From positions 205,469 through 269,468 of the forward strand of contig DFLU01000007.1 of assembly GCA_002375495.1 (NCBI GenBank): a stretch of DNA of 64,000 nucleotides, written 5' to 3'. A model generated the notes under the pieces. It saw nothing but the letters and a program-made list of their open reading frames with translations, was not told where the DNA came from and did not search any database. Both the position numbers and the translations under genes were made by a program. This stretch comes from Flavobacteriaceae bacterium UBA3611. GTDB lineage: Bacteria; Bacteroidota; Bacteroidia; Flavobacteriales; Flavobacteriaceae. Positions 18,102-27,454 of this stretch are shown here, piece after piece (positions within the stretch are counted from its first letter, which is position 1; the number at the start of each line of letters is the position of its first letter).

Positions 18102-19196
18102 ATGATACTACTTTACGTATTGGCATTCGTTGTTCTTATTAACTGTGGCTTCTATGTTCTATTTTCAAAATTTTCTTTTTTAAGGCCTTCGGAAAAATCA
18201 ACACAACACACTTACCCAGTTTCTGTGATTGTTTGTGCCAAAAATGAGTCCGAAAATCTAACCCAACACATCCCGCTACTCCTTCAACAAGAATATCCCA
18301 ACTTTGAAGTCATTTTAATCAACGATGCTTCGTCAGACAACACCTATGAGGTCATGGAGCAATTTGCTGAAAAAGACCCACGGGTGAAACTTGTAAATGT
18401 TGAAAACAATGAAGCCTTCTGGGGAAACAAAAAGTATGCACTCACCCTGGGAATCAAAAAAGCTGTGAATAAGCGAATGCTTTTTACCGATGCCGATTGC
18501 AGACCCGCAACCAAACACTGGTTGGCCGAAATGACCAGCAAACTTGACCAAAACACTCAATTGGTCCTGGGGTACGGAGCCTATGAAAAAAAGAAGGGCC
18601 TGCTGAACGCCCTCATCCGATTTGAAACACTGATCACCGCCACACAGTACTTTTCGTATGCCAAAGCTGGCATCCCGTATATGGGTGTTGGGCGCAATCT
18701 TGCCTATACCAGCCAACTCTATTACGACAACCAAGGTTTTATGAAACACATCCAGCTTCCTTCTGGCGATGATGACCTTTTTGTGAATGGTGCGGCTACA
18801 GCAGAAAATACAGACATCTGTTTTTCAGAAACAAGTTTTACTATTTCAAAACCGAAAACAACATTTGGAGATTGGATACGTCAAAAAAGGCGGCACAATA
18901 CAACCGCAAGATTGTACAAACCACTGCACAAATTTTTGTTGGGACTATATTTTACCTCAAACCTTTTCTTTTGGCTGGTAGTGCCATTCTGTATAATCTT
19001 TGCTAGTTGGCAAATTACATTGGCCCTTGTGCTATTTCGCTTTCTGGTTCAGTACATTATAGTAGGGAATGCTGCCAAAAAACTACAGGAAAACAAGCTC
19101 ATTCCCTTTCTACCATTTCTTGAATTGTTTTTGGTATGCTTCCAATTAAGTATCTTTATTTCCAATTCGAATAAAAAACCGACCCGTTGGAAATAA
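18102..19196 (+). CDS. Family 2 glycosyltransferase (membrane-bound)
   Basis: 364-aa processive-type GT2 enzyme. It has an N-terminal TM helix (1-20), then the GT-A domain: VSVIVCAKNESENL, EVILINDASSDNTYE, FTDADCRPATK (the DAD metal site) and SGDDDLFVN. The last is followed by QKRRHNTTARLY, similar to the QxxRW motif. Two or more C-terminal TM helices follow (about 285-330). It likely adds sugar to a lipid carrier or cell-surface glycan; donor and acceptor are unknown. It overlaps the sigma-factor gene by 10 bp. Confidence 0.85.
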   Translation: MILLYVLAFVVLINCGFYVLFSKFSFLRPSEKSTQHTYPVSVIVCAKNESENLTQHIPLLLQQEYPNFEVILINDASSDNTYEVMEQFAEKDPRVKLVNVENNEAFWGNKKYALTLGIKKAVNKRMLFTDADCRPATKHWLAEMTSKLDQNTQLVLGYGAYEKKKGLLNALIRFETLITATQYFSYAKAGIPYMGVGRNLAYTSQLYYDNQGFMKHIQLPSGDDDLFVNGAATAENTDICFSETSFTISKPKTTFGDWIRQKRRHNTTARLYKPLHKFLLGLYFTSNLFFWLVVPFCIIFASWQITLALVLFRFLVQYIIVGNAAKKLQENKLIPFLPFLELFLVCFQLSIFISNSNKKPTRWK

Positions 19197-19759
19197 CCAA
19201 AAAAAGCATTCTAGACCATATTGAAAAAGCAAAAAGTGGAAAACAAGGAGCTTTCAATTTTCTGCTTCACCATTTTTGGAATGAAGTATACGGATTTCAG
19301 ATGAAACGTGTCGGTAACGAATATGAGGCAGAAGATATTACCATTGAGACTTTTTCTAAAGCTTTTGATAAAATTGATACATTCGACCCTAAATACACCT
19401 TTGGAACTTGGCTAATTACGATTTCAAAGAATATTCAAATAGACAAATACCGAAAAAAAAGTACGTCGGTAATTTCACATGCTACCGATACCAGTGACGA
19501 GCAAATCAAGAAAATTCCAGATGACAGTCCAACACCGGAAGACATCTTGATTACCGAGCAAAACCTTGCCGAATTGCTGCGTTTCATTAAAAAATTAAAA
19601 CCCCATTATCAAGATGTCATTAACTTGAGGTACTTTCAGGAAATGAGCTACAATGAAATTTCAGACACCTTACAAGAACCACTGAACAACGTGAAAGTAC
19701 GGTTGCTACGTGCCAAAAAACTATTGGCCGAAATTATTACCCAAAACAGAAAGAATTGA
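19187..19759 (+). CDS. ECF-type RNA polymerase sigma factor
   Basis: 190-aa sigma-70 family protein with region 2 (FNFLLHHFWNEVYGFQMKRV...EAEDITIETFSKAF...FGTWLITISKN) and region 4 (HYQDVINLRYFQEMSYNEIS...VRLLRAKKLL), and no region 1 or 3. The start is TTG at 19187, inside the end of the glycosyltransferase gene; the next ATG would remove part of region 2. No anti-sigma factor gene is adjacent; the next gene is a transporter sharing the bases TTGA. What it controls cannot be told. Confidence 0.88.
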   Translation: MEITKKSILDHIEKAKSGKQGAFNFLLHHFWNEVYGFQMKRVGNEYEAEDITIETFSKAFDKIDTFDPKYTFGTWLITISKNIQIDKYRKKSTSVISHATDTSDEQIKKIPDDSPTPEDILITEQNLAELLRFIKKLKPHYQDVINLRYFQEMSYNEISDTLQEPLNNVKVRLLRAKKLLAEIITQNRKN

Positions 19760-20964
19760 TTGCAAAACTCCGAAAATTGGGCCCCGGATTTGTATTTGCA
19801 GGCGCGGCCATAGGCGTTTCCCATTTAGTACAATCTACGCGGGCAGGCGCCGATTTTGGTTTCGGATTGTTATGGGCGCTGCTACTCATCAATTTAGTAA
19901 AGTATCCTTTCTTTGAATACGGTCCGCGTTATGCAGCAGCCACAGGCCAAAGCTTATTACACGGTTATAAAAAATTAGGCAAAGGAGTTTTGGCTACTTA
20001 CTTCGTACTCACGTTTGCCACCATGTTTACCATCCAAACCGCAGTAACCATCGTTACCGCTGGCATTGCAAGTTCATTATTTGGAGGTAACACAGTATTA
20101 TGGACCGCCATTATCACAGGTATTTGCTTTACCATTTTGGTAATTGGCAGGTATAAAGCATTAGACAAACTTATGAAAGCGATTGTTATTTGCTTGACCA
20201 TAAGTACCATTGCCGCCGTAGTATTAGCCACCGATAATCTCGACGCTGTCCCCTTTACACAAATTATTCCCACAGAAGCAGCCAGCTTGGCCTTCCTAAT
20301 TGCTTTTATGGGTTGGATGCCAGCGCCCTTAGATATTTCGGTTTGGCACAGCGTATGGACGGTAGAAAAGATAAAACTGGAACCTTCCATAGACCGAAAA
20401 CAATCGCGTTTCGATTTTAATGTGGGCTATACAGCAACAACCATTCTCGCCATCTGCTTTTTAGCATTGGGCGGTCTTGTTATGTTTGGAAGTGGCACTC
20501 AATTTTCGAGCATTGGGTCTGAATTTGCCAACCAACTTATCGCACTCTACACCACAGGTCTGGGTGAAAGCGCTAAATTAATTATCGGGATTGCTGCACT
20601 CACCACCATGTTTAGCACTACCCTTACCACCTTAGATGGTTCACCTCGCGTAATGCATCTCTCTTGGGAACTGTTACGCGGAAAATTATTTAAAAGAGGC
20701 TATATATTGTGGTTAACACTATTGGTGGTGGGTACACTGTCTATCTTCTTTTTCTTTTTATCTGAAATGGGAACACTCGTAACTATTGCTACCATCTTAT
20801 CATTTCTCACGGCTCCCTTTTACGCCATTATTAATTATATACTGTTGTCTGGAAAACATACCCCAAAAGAAGCACGACCATCTGTGTACATGAAAGTCAT
20901 GAGCATCTTCGGAATTGTAGTTTTAATAGGCTTTAGTTTGTGGTACCTGAGTACCCTTTGGTAA
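19756..20964 (+). CDS. Nramp-related membrane transporter, divergent metal site
   Basis: 402-aa polytopic membrane protein of the Nramp (SLC11) fold with about eleven hydrophobic helices. It opens with the family start LGPGFVFAGAAIG. Where metal-transporting Nramps have DPGN in helix 1 it reads IGVSH, and the helix 6 MPH motif reads MPAPLD. The usual metal ligands are therefore missing, and manganese/iron transport should not be assumed. The start is TTG overlapping the sigma-factor stop (ATTGA). It is probably the last gene of the small-protein/GT2/sigma/transporter run. Confidence 0.8.
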   Translation: MIAKLRKLGPGFVFAGAAIGVSHLVQSTRAGADFGFGLLWALLLINLVKYPFFEYGPRYAAATGQSLLHGYKKLGKGVLATYFVLTFATMFTIQTAVTIVTAGIASSLFGGNTVLWTAIITGICFTILVIGRYKALDKLMKAIVICLTISTIAAVVLATDNLDAVPFTQIIPTEAASLAFLIAFMGWMPAPLDISVWHSVWTVEKIKLEPSIDRKQSRFDFNVGYTATTILAICFLALGGLVMFGSGTQFSSIGSEFANQLIALYTTGLGESAKLIIGIAALTTMFSTTLTTLDGSPRVMHLSWELLRGKLFKRGYILWLTLLVVGTLSIFFFFLSEMGTLVTIATILSFLTAPFYAIINYILLSGKHTPKEARPSVYMKVMSIFGIVVLIGFSLWYLSTLW

Positions 20965-21041
20965 CCAAATCGATTGCAAATACTTATGCTACCATAAGCA
21001 ATGTTACAGCTAAGATCTCAGCTTCTGAAACTAAAAAATCA

Positions 21042-21049
21042 TATCTTTG
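21042..21049 (+). promoter_or_regulatory. -7 box of lipA
   Basis: TATCTTTG, 9 nt before the ATG at 21059, implying a leader of only about 5 nt. It also shows that the in-frame TTG at 21047 is not the start. Confidence 0.55.
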
Positions 21050-21058
21050 CACCACGAT

Positions 21059-21931
21059 ATGAGTACACAAACTGCAGCACCTTCTAGACCAAATCCCAAA
21101 CCAAAATGGTTGCGGGTTAAACTGCCTACAGGTAAAAAGTATACCGAGTTACGCGGATTGGTAGACAAATACGACTTGCATACCATTTGCACCTCAGGCA
21201 GCTGCCCGAATATGGGCGAATGTTGGACCGAAGGAACCGCTACCTTTATGATATTGGGGAATGTTTGCACACGTTCGTGCGGATTTTGCGGTGTGAAAAC
21301 TGGAAGGCCCGAAACTGTAGATTGGGACGAACCTGAAAAGGTAGCCCGATCTATCAAGATAATGGACATAAAACATGCGGTAGTGACGTCTGTAGATCGT
21401 GACGATTTAAAAGACATGGGTTCTATTATTTGGGCTGAAACTGTTAAGGCCATTCGGAGGATGAATCCGGAAACGACGCTAGAAACGCTCATCCCAGATT
21501 TTCAAGGGGTAACCAAACATATAGACAGAATTATTGCTGTGGCACCTGAAGTAGTCTCACACAACATGGAAACCGTAAAAAGGCTGACTCGCGAAGTTCG
21601 TATTCAAGCAAAATATGAACGTAGCCTTGAAGTACTCAGATACCTGAAAGCTGAAGGGATAAAAAGAACAAAAAGTGGTATCATGCTCGGACTGGGCGAA
21701 ACAGAATCTGAGGTATTACAAACCATGGAAGATCTTCGAAGCGTAGACTTAGACATCGTTACCATTGGTCAGTATTTGCAACCTTCAAAAAAGCACCTTC
21801 CTGTAAAAGAATTTATCACTCCAGAGCAGTTCAAAAAGTATGAGGAAATAGGGTTGGAAATGGGTTTCCGACACGTGGAAAGTGGCGCATTGGTTCGATC
21901 TTCTTACAAAGCACAAAAGCATTTAACATAA
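21059..21931 (+). CDS. lipA: Lipoyl synthase
   Basis: 290-aa radical SAM enzyme that inserts two sulfurs into octanoyl-protein to give lipoyl cofactors. The auxiliary 4Fe-4S cluster motif [12 protein letters not shown] (CX4CX5C) is followed by the radical SAM motif CTRSCGFC (CX3CX2C). [16 protein letters not shown] and the C-terminal [10 protein letters not shown] (with the conserved RSSY) are present. All cluster ligands are intact and length is normal. It lies 12 bp before the GAPDH gene. Confidence 0.96.
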   Translation: MSTQTAAPSRPNPKPKWLRVKLPTGKKYTELRGLVDKYDLHTICTSGSCPNMGECWTEGTATFMILGNVCTRSCGFCGVKTGRPETVDWDEPEKVARSIKIMDIKHAVVTSVDRDDLKDMGSIIWAETVKAIRRMNPETTLETLIPDFQGVTKHIDRIIAVAPEVVSHNMETVKRLTREVRIQAKYERSLEVLRYLKAEGIKRTKSGIMLGLGETESEVLQTMEDLRSVDLDIVTIGQYLQPSKKHLPVKEFITPEQFKKYEEIGLEMGFRHVESGALVRSSYKAQKHLT

Positions 21932-21943
21932 CCGCACATAGCA

Positions 21944-22942
21944 ATGGCTGCAAAGATCACGATTGGCATTAACGGATTTGGCCGTATTGGCCGAACCCTC
22001 TTCCGCAGTTTGTTGCACCACCCCACGATTGAGGTTGCTGCTGTAAACGATATTGCAGACACTTCAACCTTGGCCCATTTACTAAAATACGACAGTATTC
22101 ACGGGGTTCTAAAGGAAACAATAGAAGTAACCGCTTCGGGAATTTCAGTAGCAGGCAAATCGGTACGTTTTTCTTCGGAAAATGATATTTCAAAAATTAA
22201 TTGGCCCAATGTTGATGTTGTCGTAGAATGTACGGGGAAATTCAAATTAAAAAATCAGCTCCAAAACCATATTAACAACGGTGCGAAAAAGGTAATCCTT
22301 TCAGTACCACCTACCGAAGATGACATCAAAACCGTAGTCTTGGGGGTAAATGAAACGATCCTTTCCGAAGAAGACAACATCATCTCAAATGCATCTTGTA
22401 CCACTAACAATGCAGCTCCCTTACTAAAGGTAATAGATGAACTCTGTGGAATAAAACAAGCCTACATCACTACAGTACACAGTTACACCACAGACCAAAG
22501 TTTGCACGATCAACCCCATCGCGACTTGAGAAGGGCTAGAGCGGCGGGGCAATCTATCGTACCCACCACCACAGGTGCAGCCAAAGCACTAACTAAAATC
22601 TTTCCCCATTTAAGTGATGTCATTGGTGGTTGCGGTATTCGGGTCCCTGTTCCGAACGGTTCGTTATGCGATATTACCTTTAATGTAAGTAAAGAAGTTA
22701 GTATTGCTGAAATTAACAATGCCTTTAAACGAGCGGCTGAAGAAGAATTAAAGGGAATTATTGACTACACGGAAGACCCAATCGTCTCCATCGATATTGT
22801 TGGGAACCCCCATTCTTGCATTTTTGATGCGGGAATGACCTCGGTAATTGGCACCATGGTGAAAATTATTGGATGGTACGATAACGAAACTGGCTATTCG
22901 TCAAGAATCGTTGATTTAATTCAACAAATATCGAGGAAATAA
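21944..22942 (+). CDS. gap: Type I glyceraldehyde-3-phosphate dehydrogenase
   Basis: 332-aa NAD-linked dehydrogenase of glycolysis/gluconeogenesis. The Rossmann motif INGFGRIGRTLFRSLL is followed by VNDIAD, whose Asp selects NAD. The active-site Cys is in SNASCTTN, the catalytic His in TTVHSYT, and HRDLRRARAAG and GWYDNETGYSSRIVDL complete the family pattern. The residue after CTTN is Asn rather than the common Cys. This could be a second, specialised GAPDH; other copies are not in the window. It sits 12 bp after lipA and 30 bp before the sensor kinase gene. Confidence 0.93.
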   Translation: MAAKITIGINGFGRIGRTLFRSLLHHPTIEVAAVNDIADTSTLAHLLKYDSIHGVLKETIEVTASGISVAGKSVRFSSENDISKINWPNVDVVVECTGKFKLKNQLQNHINNGAKKVILSVPPTEDDIKTVVLGVNETILSEEDNIISNASCTTNNAAPLLKVIDELCGIKQAYITTVHSYTTDQSLHDQPHRDLRRARAAGQSIVPTTTGAAKALTKIFPHLSDVIGGCGIRVPVPNGSLCDITFNVSKEVSIAEINNAFKRAAEEELKGIIDYTEDPIVSIDIVGNPHSCIFDAGMTSVIGTMVKIIGWYDNETGYSSRIVDLIQQISRK

Positions 22943-22972
22943 CTATATTTATCGCCAAAGCACACCTACTTG

Positions 22973-25225
22973 ATGCGAAGCTTACTACCCAAATACAAGA
23001 GACAGCTGCTTTTTTTTAGCTGTTTTTTTCTGGCGATGGTTGTTTTTTCCCAAACCACTCGGAACGACTCTATTGCGTATATCAAAAAATTACAGACAGA
23101 AGCTTCTACTGCGATTTCAGGACAGAATTTTGACGATGCGATTGTTAAACTTATTGAGGTTGAAAAAATTGTTCAGGAAAACAACTATGACGATTTAAGG
23201 GCCAGTGCTGTACTTGGCCTCGCAGAATTAAATTATTACCTTCAAAACTATCAAAAAGCAAGGTCTGAAATTGAAATTGCGTTCAATTATCTAGAAGAAA
23301 ATAAGTCGGATGCCGAATTGGCGTCGGCCTACACATTGTACGGACTCATTTTAACGAGATTAGACGAATTTGATACCGCTGAGAACATACTACAAAAAGC
23401 AGATAAAATTTGTATTTCATTAAACGACGAGTCGCTACAAGCCAATGTTATATTGGCCTTTGGCATTTTAGAAATGCAACGGGCTAACTACAATAAAGCA
23501 ATCAATTATTTCAATGCGGCACTTCCTATTTTCCGGGTTGAAGACATGAAGTACCAGGAGAGCTTTGCAGAGCTCAACAAAGCTGAGGCACTTTTAGAAC
23601 TCCCCGTGAGTGAATTTCCCAATGGTCTTGACCAAGCAAAAAGATCGGTGGCCAATGCAAAGCGCATCATTGCGGCAAATAACTATATAAAACTACGCGC
23701 GCAGAGCTATAAACTCACTTCACAGATCGCTATGCGAGAAGGCAATACCGATGATGCCATTCGGAATTTTAGCTTATATTCTAACTTAAACGATTCCATA
23801 AATCGGGTCTATACCCAGGCAGTTTCTAAAGGCATGGACGCCGAAACTAGTATCGGAGATCTTACACAAATTATTGAAAACAAACAATCTGAGATAGACG
23901 AGCAGAAGAAAACATTGAATCTCAACAAAATGACGACGGGCTTGAGTATCGCCCTCATTATTATATTGTCCCTGCTCACATTATCGCTCTACAAAAACAA
24001 CAACCTCAGGGCCAAAGCCAACAATCTCTTACAAGATAAAAATGTAGAAATGCAAAGCGCTAAGGAAAAGGCAGAAAAAGCCTCATTGGCCAAAGCACAA
24101 TTTTTATCTACCATTACCCATGAATTAAGGACACCATTGTATGCGGTAACGGGATTAACCCATTTATTGCTAGAAGAAGATCCAAAAGAGGAGCAAAAAG
24201 AACACCTCAATTCGTTAAAGTTTTCTGGAGAATACTTGCTATCGCTTATTAATAACATTCTAGATCTTAATAAACTCGAAGCCAACAAGGTGGAAATAGA
24301 GAAGACTACGTTCTCGTTAAAAAAGCGGATTAACGACGTGTTGGTTGCATTGAAGAAGTCGGCAGACGACCGAAAGAATCAGCTCATTTTAGAGTTTGAC
24401 GACACCATTCCGAGTAAATTGGTAGGTGACCCGCTCAAACTTTCACAAGTACTCATCAATCTTATTGGGAATTCGGTGAAATTCACCCAAAATGGTGAAG
24501 TCGTGATTCGCGTTTCGAAATTAGATCAGAACACCTCCAAAGTAAAGCTGCATTTTGAGATTGAAGACAATGGTGTGGGTATTTCAAAAAAGAAACAAAA
24601 AAGTATCTTCGAGACCTTTTCACAGGCATCTCTTCAGATTAACAGAAAATTTGGTGGTACGGGGCTCGGTCTTTCTATTGTAAAGAACCTATTGGAGCTC
24701 ATGGGAAGTAAAATCCATTTAGAAAGCCAACTCGGTAAAGGTTCAAAATTTTGGTTCAACATCAATTTTAGTATTTCCGAAGAACTTCAAGAAGATAATA
24801 ACCCTAACAATATTATCTACGATGTAGATTACGTTGCCTTAGAAAACAGAAAAGTACTGGTGGTTGAAGACAATAAAATCAACCAGATGATTACCAAGAA
24901 AATCTTAGAGAAGAACAAAATGGCCTGCCAGGTAGCAGACAACGGTATGGATGCGGTGCAAATGGTAGAAGAACAGACCTTCGATATCATCTTAATGGAT
25001 ATACATATGCCGGGGATTAGCGGTATTGAAGCCACACAGAAAATCCGCCAGTTCAACAAAAACATTCCTATCATCGCCCTAACGGCTGTGACGATAGATG
25101 AAAATCTGGACGATTTCTATCGTGCCGGGTTTAATGAAATCATTCCGAAGCCTTTCAAAACAGAAGAATTCTTTGAAAAAATCTACCGCACGCTGGAAGG
25201 CCGAAAAATGCCGGCTCCGAGGTAG
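22973..25225 (+). CDS. Hybrid sensor histidine kinase/response regulator with TPR sensor
   Basis: About 750-aa signalling protein. Signal/TM at the N-terminus, then a periplasmic region with about five to six TPR-like helix pairs (about 30-290), a second TM (about 322-342), a coiled coil, and HisKA with phospho-His in FLSTITHELRTPL. The HATPase domain has an N box LINLIGNSVKFT, DNGVGIS and GTGLGLSIVKN. The C-terminal receiver domain has EDNKINQM, the phospho-Asp in LMDIHMPG, the switch residue in ALTAVT, and PKPF. No output DNA-binding domain is present. The start is ATG 22973, one codon after a TTG. The stop codon is the first unit of a 7-bp tandem repeat. Confidence 0.92.
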   Translation: MRSLLPKYKRQLLFFSCFFLAMVVFSQTTRNDSIAYIKKLQTEASTAISGQNFDDAIVKLIEVEKIVQENNYDDLRASAVLGLAELNYYLQNYQKARSEIEIAFNYLEENKSDAELASAYTLYGLILTRLDEFDTAENILQKADKICISLNDESLQANVILAFGILEMQRANYNKAINYFNAALPIFRVEDMKYQESFAELNKAEALLELPVSEFPNGLDQAKRSVANAKRIIAANNYIKLRAQSYKLTSQIAMREGNTDDAIRNFSLYSNLNDSINRVYTQAVSKGMDAETSIGDLTQIIENKQSEIDEQKKTLNLNKMTTGLSIALIIILSLLTLSLYKNNNLRAKANNLLQDKNVEMQSAKEKAEKASLAKAQFLSTITHELRTPLYAVTGLTHLLLEEDPKEEQKEHLNSLKFSGEYLLSLINNILDLNKLEANKVEIEKTTFSLKKRINDVLVALKKSADDRKNQLILEFDDTIPSKLVGDPLKLSQVLINLIGNSVKFTQNGEVVIRVSKLDQNTSKVKLHFEIEDNGVGISKKKQKSIFETFSQASLQINRKFGGTGLGLSIVKNLLELMGSKIHLESQLGKGSKFWFNINFSISEELQEDNNPNNIIYDVDYVALENRKVLVVEDNKINQMITKKILEKNKMACQVADNGMDAVQMVEEQTFDIILMDIHMPGISGIEATQKIRQFNKNIPIIALTAVTIDENLDDFYRAGFNEIIPKPFKTEEFFEKIYRTLEGRKMPAPR

Positions 25226-25252
25226 TTGGTAGTTGGTAGTTGGTAGTTGGTA
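25223..25252. repeat. Heptanucleotide tandem repeat (TAGTTGG)x4
   Basis: Four exact copies of TAGTTGG (25223-25250) plus a partial copy. The first three bases are the stop codon of the histidine kinase gene, and the array ends just before the stop of the convergent lpxK gene. Because 7 is not a multiple of 3, successive copies put a stop in every frame. Confidence 0.9.
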
Positions 25253-25255
25253 AAA

Positions 25256-26269
25256 TTATCCCAATCGTTTTTTATCGATGGATTTCCGGACAAAATCTTC
25301 AAAAAACTCGGCTTGGTCTTTTAATATTTCAGTAGTAATCGGGAAATAATACATCGCAAACTTTGATACCCTATGCTGAAGGCGCATATAATCTTTTTCA
25401 GTAGTGATAATCAAATCGGTTTGGTTGAGATCTTCAATTTCCGCATCGCTAAAGTGATGGTGGTCTGGAAAACGTTGGTGTACAAAATTAAACTGCTGAT
25501 CTTTTAAAAATTTCAATAACGGCAACGGATCTGCGATTCCGGTGACCAAGGTAAATGGCTTATCGTTTAAATATTCTAGCGGTAGTGTTTCCGTAGTGCT
25601 TTTAATGATGGTACCATACCCAATTTTTGAAAAATAAAGTTTTTGGTGATTGTAAATTGGCATTCTGAGTTCAATCTCCTGTAGCGTGGCATACGGCACC
25701 TGACTCGGACATTTGGTAACCACCAAACAATGGGCACGCTTCGAGCCAGTTCTGGGTTCCCGAAGGTTTCCAGTAGGCAGCATCCAATCGTCTATAAATA
25801 AGTCGTGAAATGGTGTAAGCAGGATATTTAACGATGCCTTTACCTTTCTGTGCTGAAAGGCATCGTCTAACAAAATTACGTCTGCTTTGCCTTTTAAATG
25901 TTCAATCCCAGTACGTCTATCGGCGCAAACAGCTACGGTAACTTTAGGAAATTTCGTTTTAAACTGTAATGGTTCATCACCAACTTCGGCAGCTGTATGG
26001 TTAACGGCAACCTCTAAAAAACCCTTGGTAGTACGTTTGTACCCTCTACTCAGCACCGCAATTCTGTAATCATTTTTTAAAAAGGAAATCAGATATTCTA
26101 TCATAGGCGACTTGCCCGTACCTCCAACCGAAAGATTCCCAACACAGACAATCGGAATTGTATACTCCCGACTTTCCAACACATTCTTGTTATAAAGAAA
26201 GTTACGAAAACCGGTAATCCAACCGTAGACAACGGCAAAGGGAAACAGGAGTTTTCGTAGTATATTCAT
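25256..26269 (-). CDS. lpxK: Tetraacyldisaccharide 4'-kinase
   Basis: 337-aa inner-membrane-associated kinase that phosphorylates the lipid A precursor at the 4' position. N-terminal hydrophobic segment (about 8-26), a P-loop in CVGNLSVGGTGKSPM (about 42-56), AVLSRGYKR, and the family motif DVILLDDAFQHRKVK. TTEKDYMRL lies near the C-terminus. Length is normal. It is convergent with the histidine kinase (30 bp apart, filled by heptamer repeats) and divergent from the Nif3 gene. Confidence 0.94.
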   Translation of the reverse strand: MNILRKLLFPFAVVYGWITGFRNFLYNKNVLESREYTIPIVCVGNLSVGGTGKSPMIEYLISFLKNDYRIAVLSRGYKRTTKGFLEVAVNHTAAEVGDEPLQFKTKFPKVTVAVCADRRTGIEHLKGKADVILLDDAFQHRKVKASLNILLTPFHDLFIDDWMLPTGNLREPRTGSKRAHCLVVTKCPSQVPYATLQEIELRMPIYNHQKLYFSKIGYGTIIKSTTETLPLEYLNDKPFTLVTGIADPLPLLKFLKDQQFNFVHQRFPDHHHFSDAEIEDLNQTDLIITTEKDYMRLQHRVSKFAMYYFPITTEILKDQAEFFEDFVRKSIDKKRLG

Positions 26270-26330
26270 TTGTGTTAAAAGTGTAAAGATAAGTTTGTCT
26301 GCGGAAATACCCCGAAAAATGATAAACCGT

Positions 26331-26338
26331 TATCTTTA
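26331..26338 (+). promoter_or_regulatory. Variant -7 box before the Nif3 gene
   Basis: TATCTTTA (one mismatch to TAnnTTTG), 18 nt before the ATG at 26357. Confidence 0.35.
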
Positions 26339-26356
26339 CCTAAAATTGTATCGACC

Positions 26357-27451
26357 ATGACTGTACAGGAAGTAATTCAAGTTTTAAATGCGCATGCCCC
26401 ACTGCACTATGCGGAAGATTTCGACAATACGGGGCTGTTGGTAGGTGATGCACAGATGTCAATTACCGGTATTTTGATCACACTAGACACCTTGGAAGCT
26501 GTAGTTGATGAGGCGATTGACAAAAATTGCAATCTCATTGTGAGTTTCCACCCAATCATTTTCTCCGGATTAAAAAAGTTGACGGGACAAAGCTATGTAG
26601 AACGAACGGTACAAAAGGCCATCAAAAACGATATCGCCATTTTCGCTATCCATACTGCTTTAGACAATAGCTGGAATGGAGTGAATGCTATGATGTGTCA
26701 AAAATTAAAGCTTTCCAACAAACAGATTTTACTACCGAAAAAACAAATCATCCAAAAGCTCACCACTTTTGTGCCCACAGACCATATCGAAACGGTGCGT
26801 GAAGCACTCTTTAACGCAGGTGCAGGAAATATTGGGAATTACAGCCATTGCAGTTTCTCAGTTTCAGGAACCGGAAGTTTTAAGGGTGAAGAAGGCAGCC
26901 AGCCAACGGTGGGCAAGCAAGGCGAACTCCGTTTGGAAGATGAATTACAATTGGGTGTTACATTTCCGAAGCACCTTCAATCCAACATAATCCGTACGTT
27001 GTTTAAAACACATCCTTATGAAGAGGTAGCGTATGAAGTCACCACACTAGAAAACACCCACCAACATATTGGCATGGGAATGATAGGCGAATTGTCTACG
27101 GAAATTTCCGAAGAAAACTTTCTTAGCCAGATAAAAGAAACTTTTCAAACCGGCTGTGTGCGGCACTCGGCCAAGCGTGAGAAACCCATAAAAAAAGTGG
27201 CCGTACTCGGGGGAAGTGGTAGCTTTGCGATTGCGGCAGCCAAGGCAAATGGAGCCGATGCATTTGTGTCTTCCGATTTGAAATACCATGATTTTTTCCA
27301 GGCAGAGAACGATATCTTACTTTGCGATGTAGGCCACTATGAAAGCGAACAATACACAAAAGACTTATTAGTTGATGTGCTTACAAAAAAAATCACTAAT
27401 TTTGCAGTCGTTTTATCACAGACAAACACCAATCCTATTAGCTATTTTTAA
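26357..27451 (+). CDS. Nif3-like dinuclear metal centre protein
   Basis: 364-aa protein of the NIF3/YbgI (DUF34) family, which forms toroidal hexamers with two metals per subunit. Metal-ligand segments are NCNLIVSFHPIIFSGL, FAIHTALDN and, at the C-terminus, DLKYHDFF and DVGHYESEQY. The central insert (about 140-240), typical of the longer bacterial type, contains the THPYEEVAYE motif. The catalytic role of the family is unsettled. It lies 3 bp before the coiled-coil protein gene, so the two are co-transcribed. Confidence 0.9.
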   Translation: MTVQEVIQVLNAHAPLHYAEDFDNTGLLVGDAQMSITGILITLDTLEAVVDEAIDKNCNLIVSFHPIIFSGLKKLTGQSYVERTVQKAIKNDIAIFAIHTALDNSWNGVNAMMCQKLKLSNKQILLPKKQIIQKLTTFVPTDHIETVREALFNAGAGNIGNYSHCSFSVSGTGSFKGEEGSQPTVGKQGELRLEDELQLGVTFPKHLQSNIIRTLFKTHPYEEVAYEVTTLENTHQHIGMGMIGELSTEISEENFLSQIKETFQTGCVRHSAKREKPIKKVAVLGGSGSFAIAAAKANGADAFVSSDLKYHDFFQAENDILLCDVGHYESEQYTKDLLVDVLTKKITNFAVVLSQTNTNPISYF

Positions 27452-27454
27452 TTT

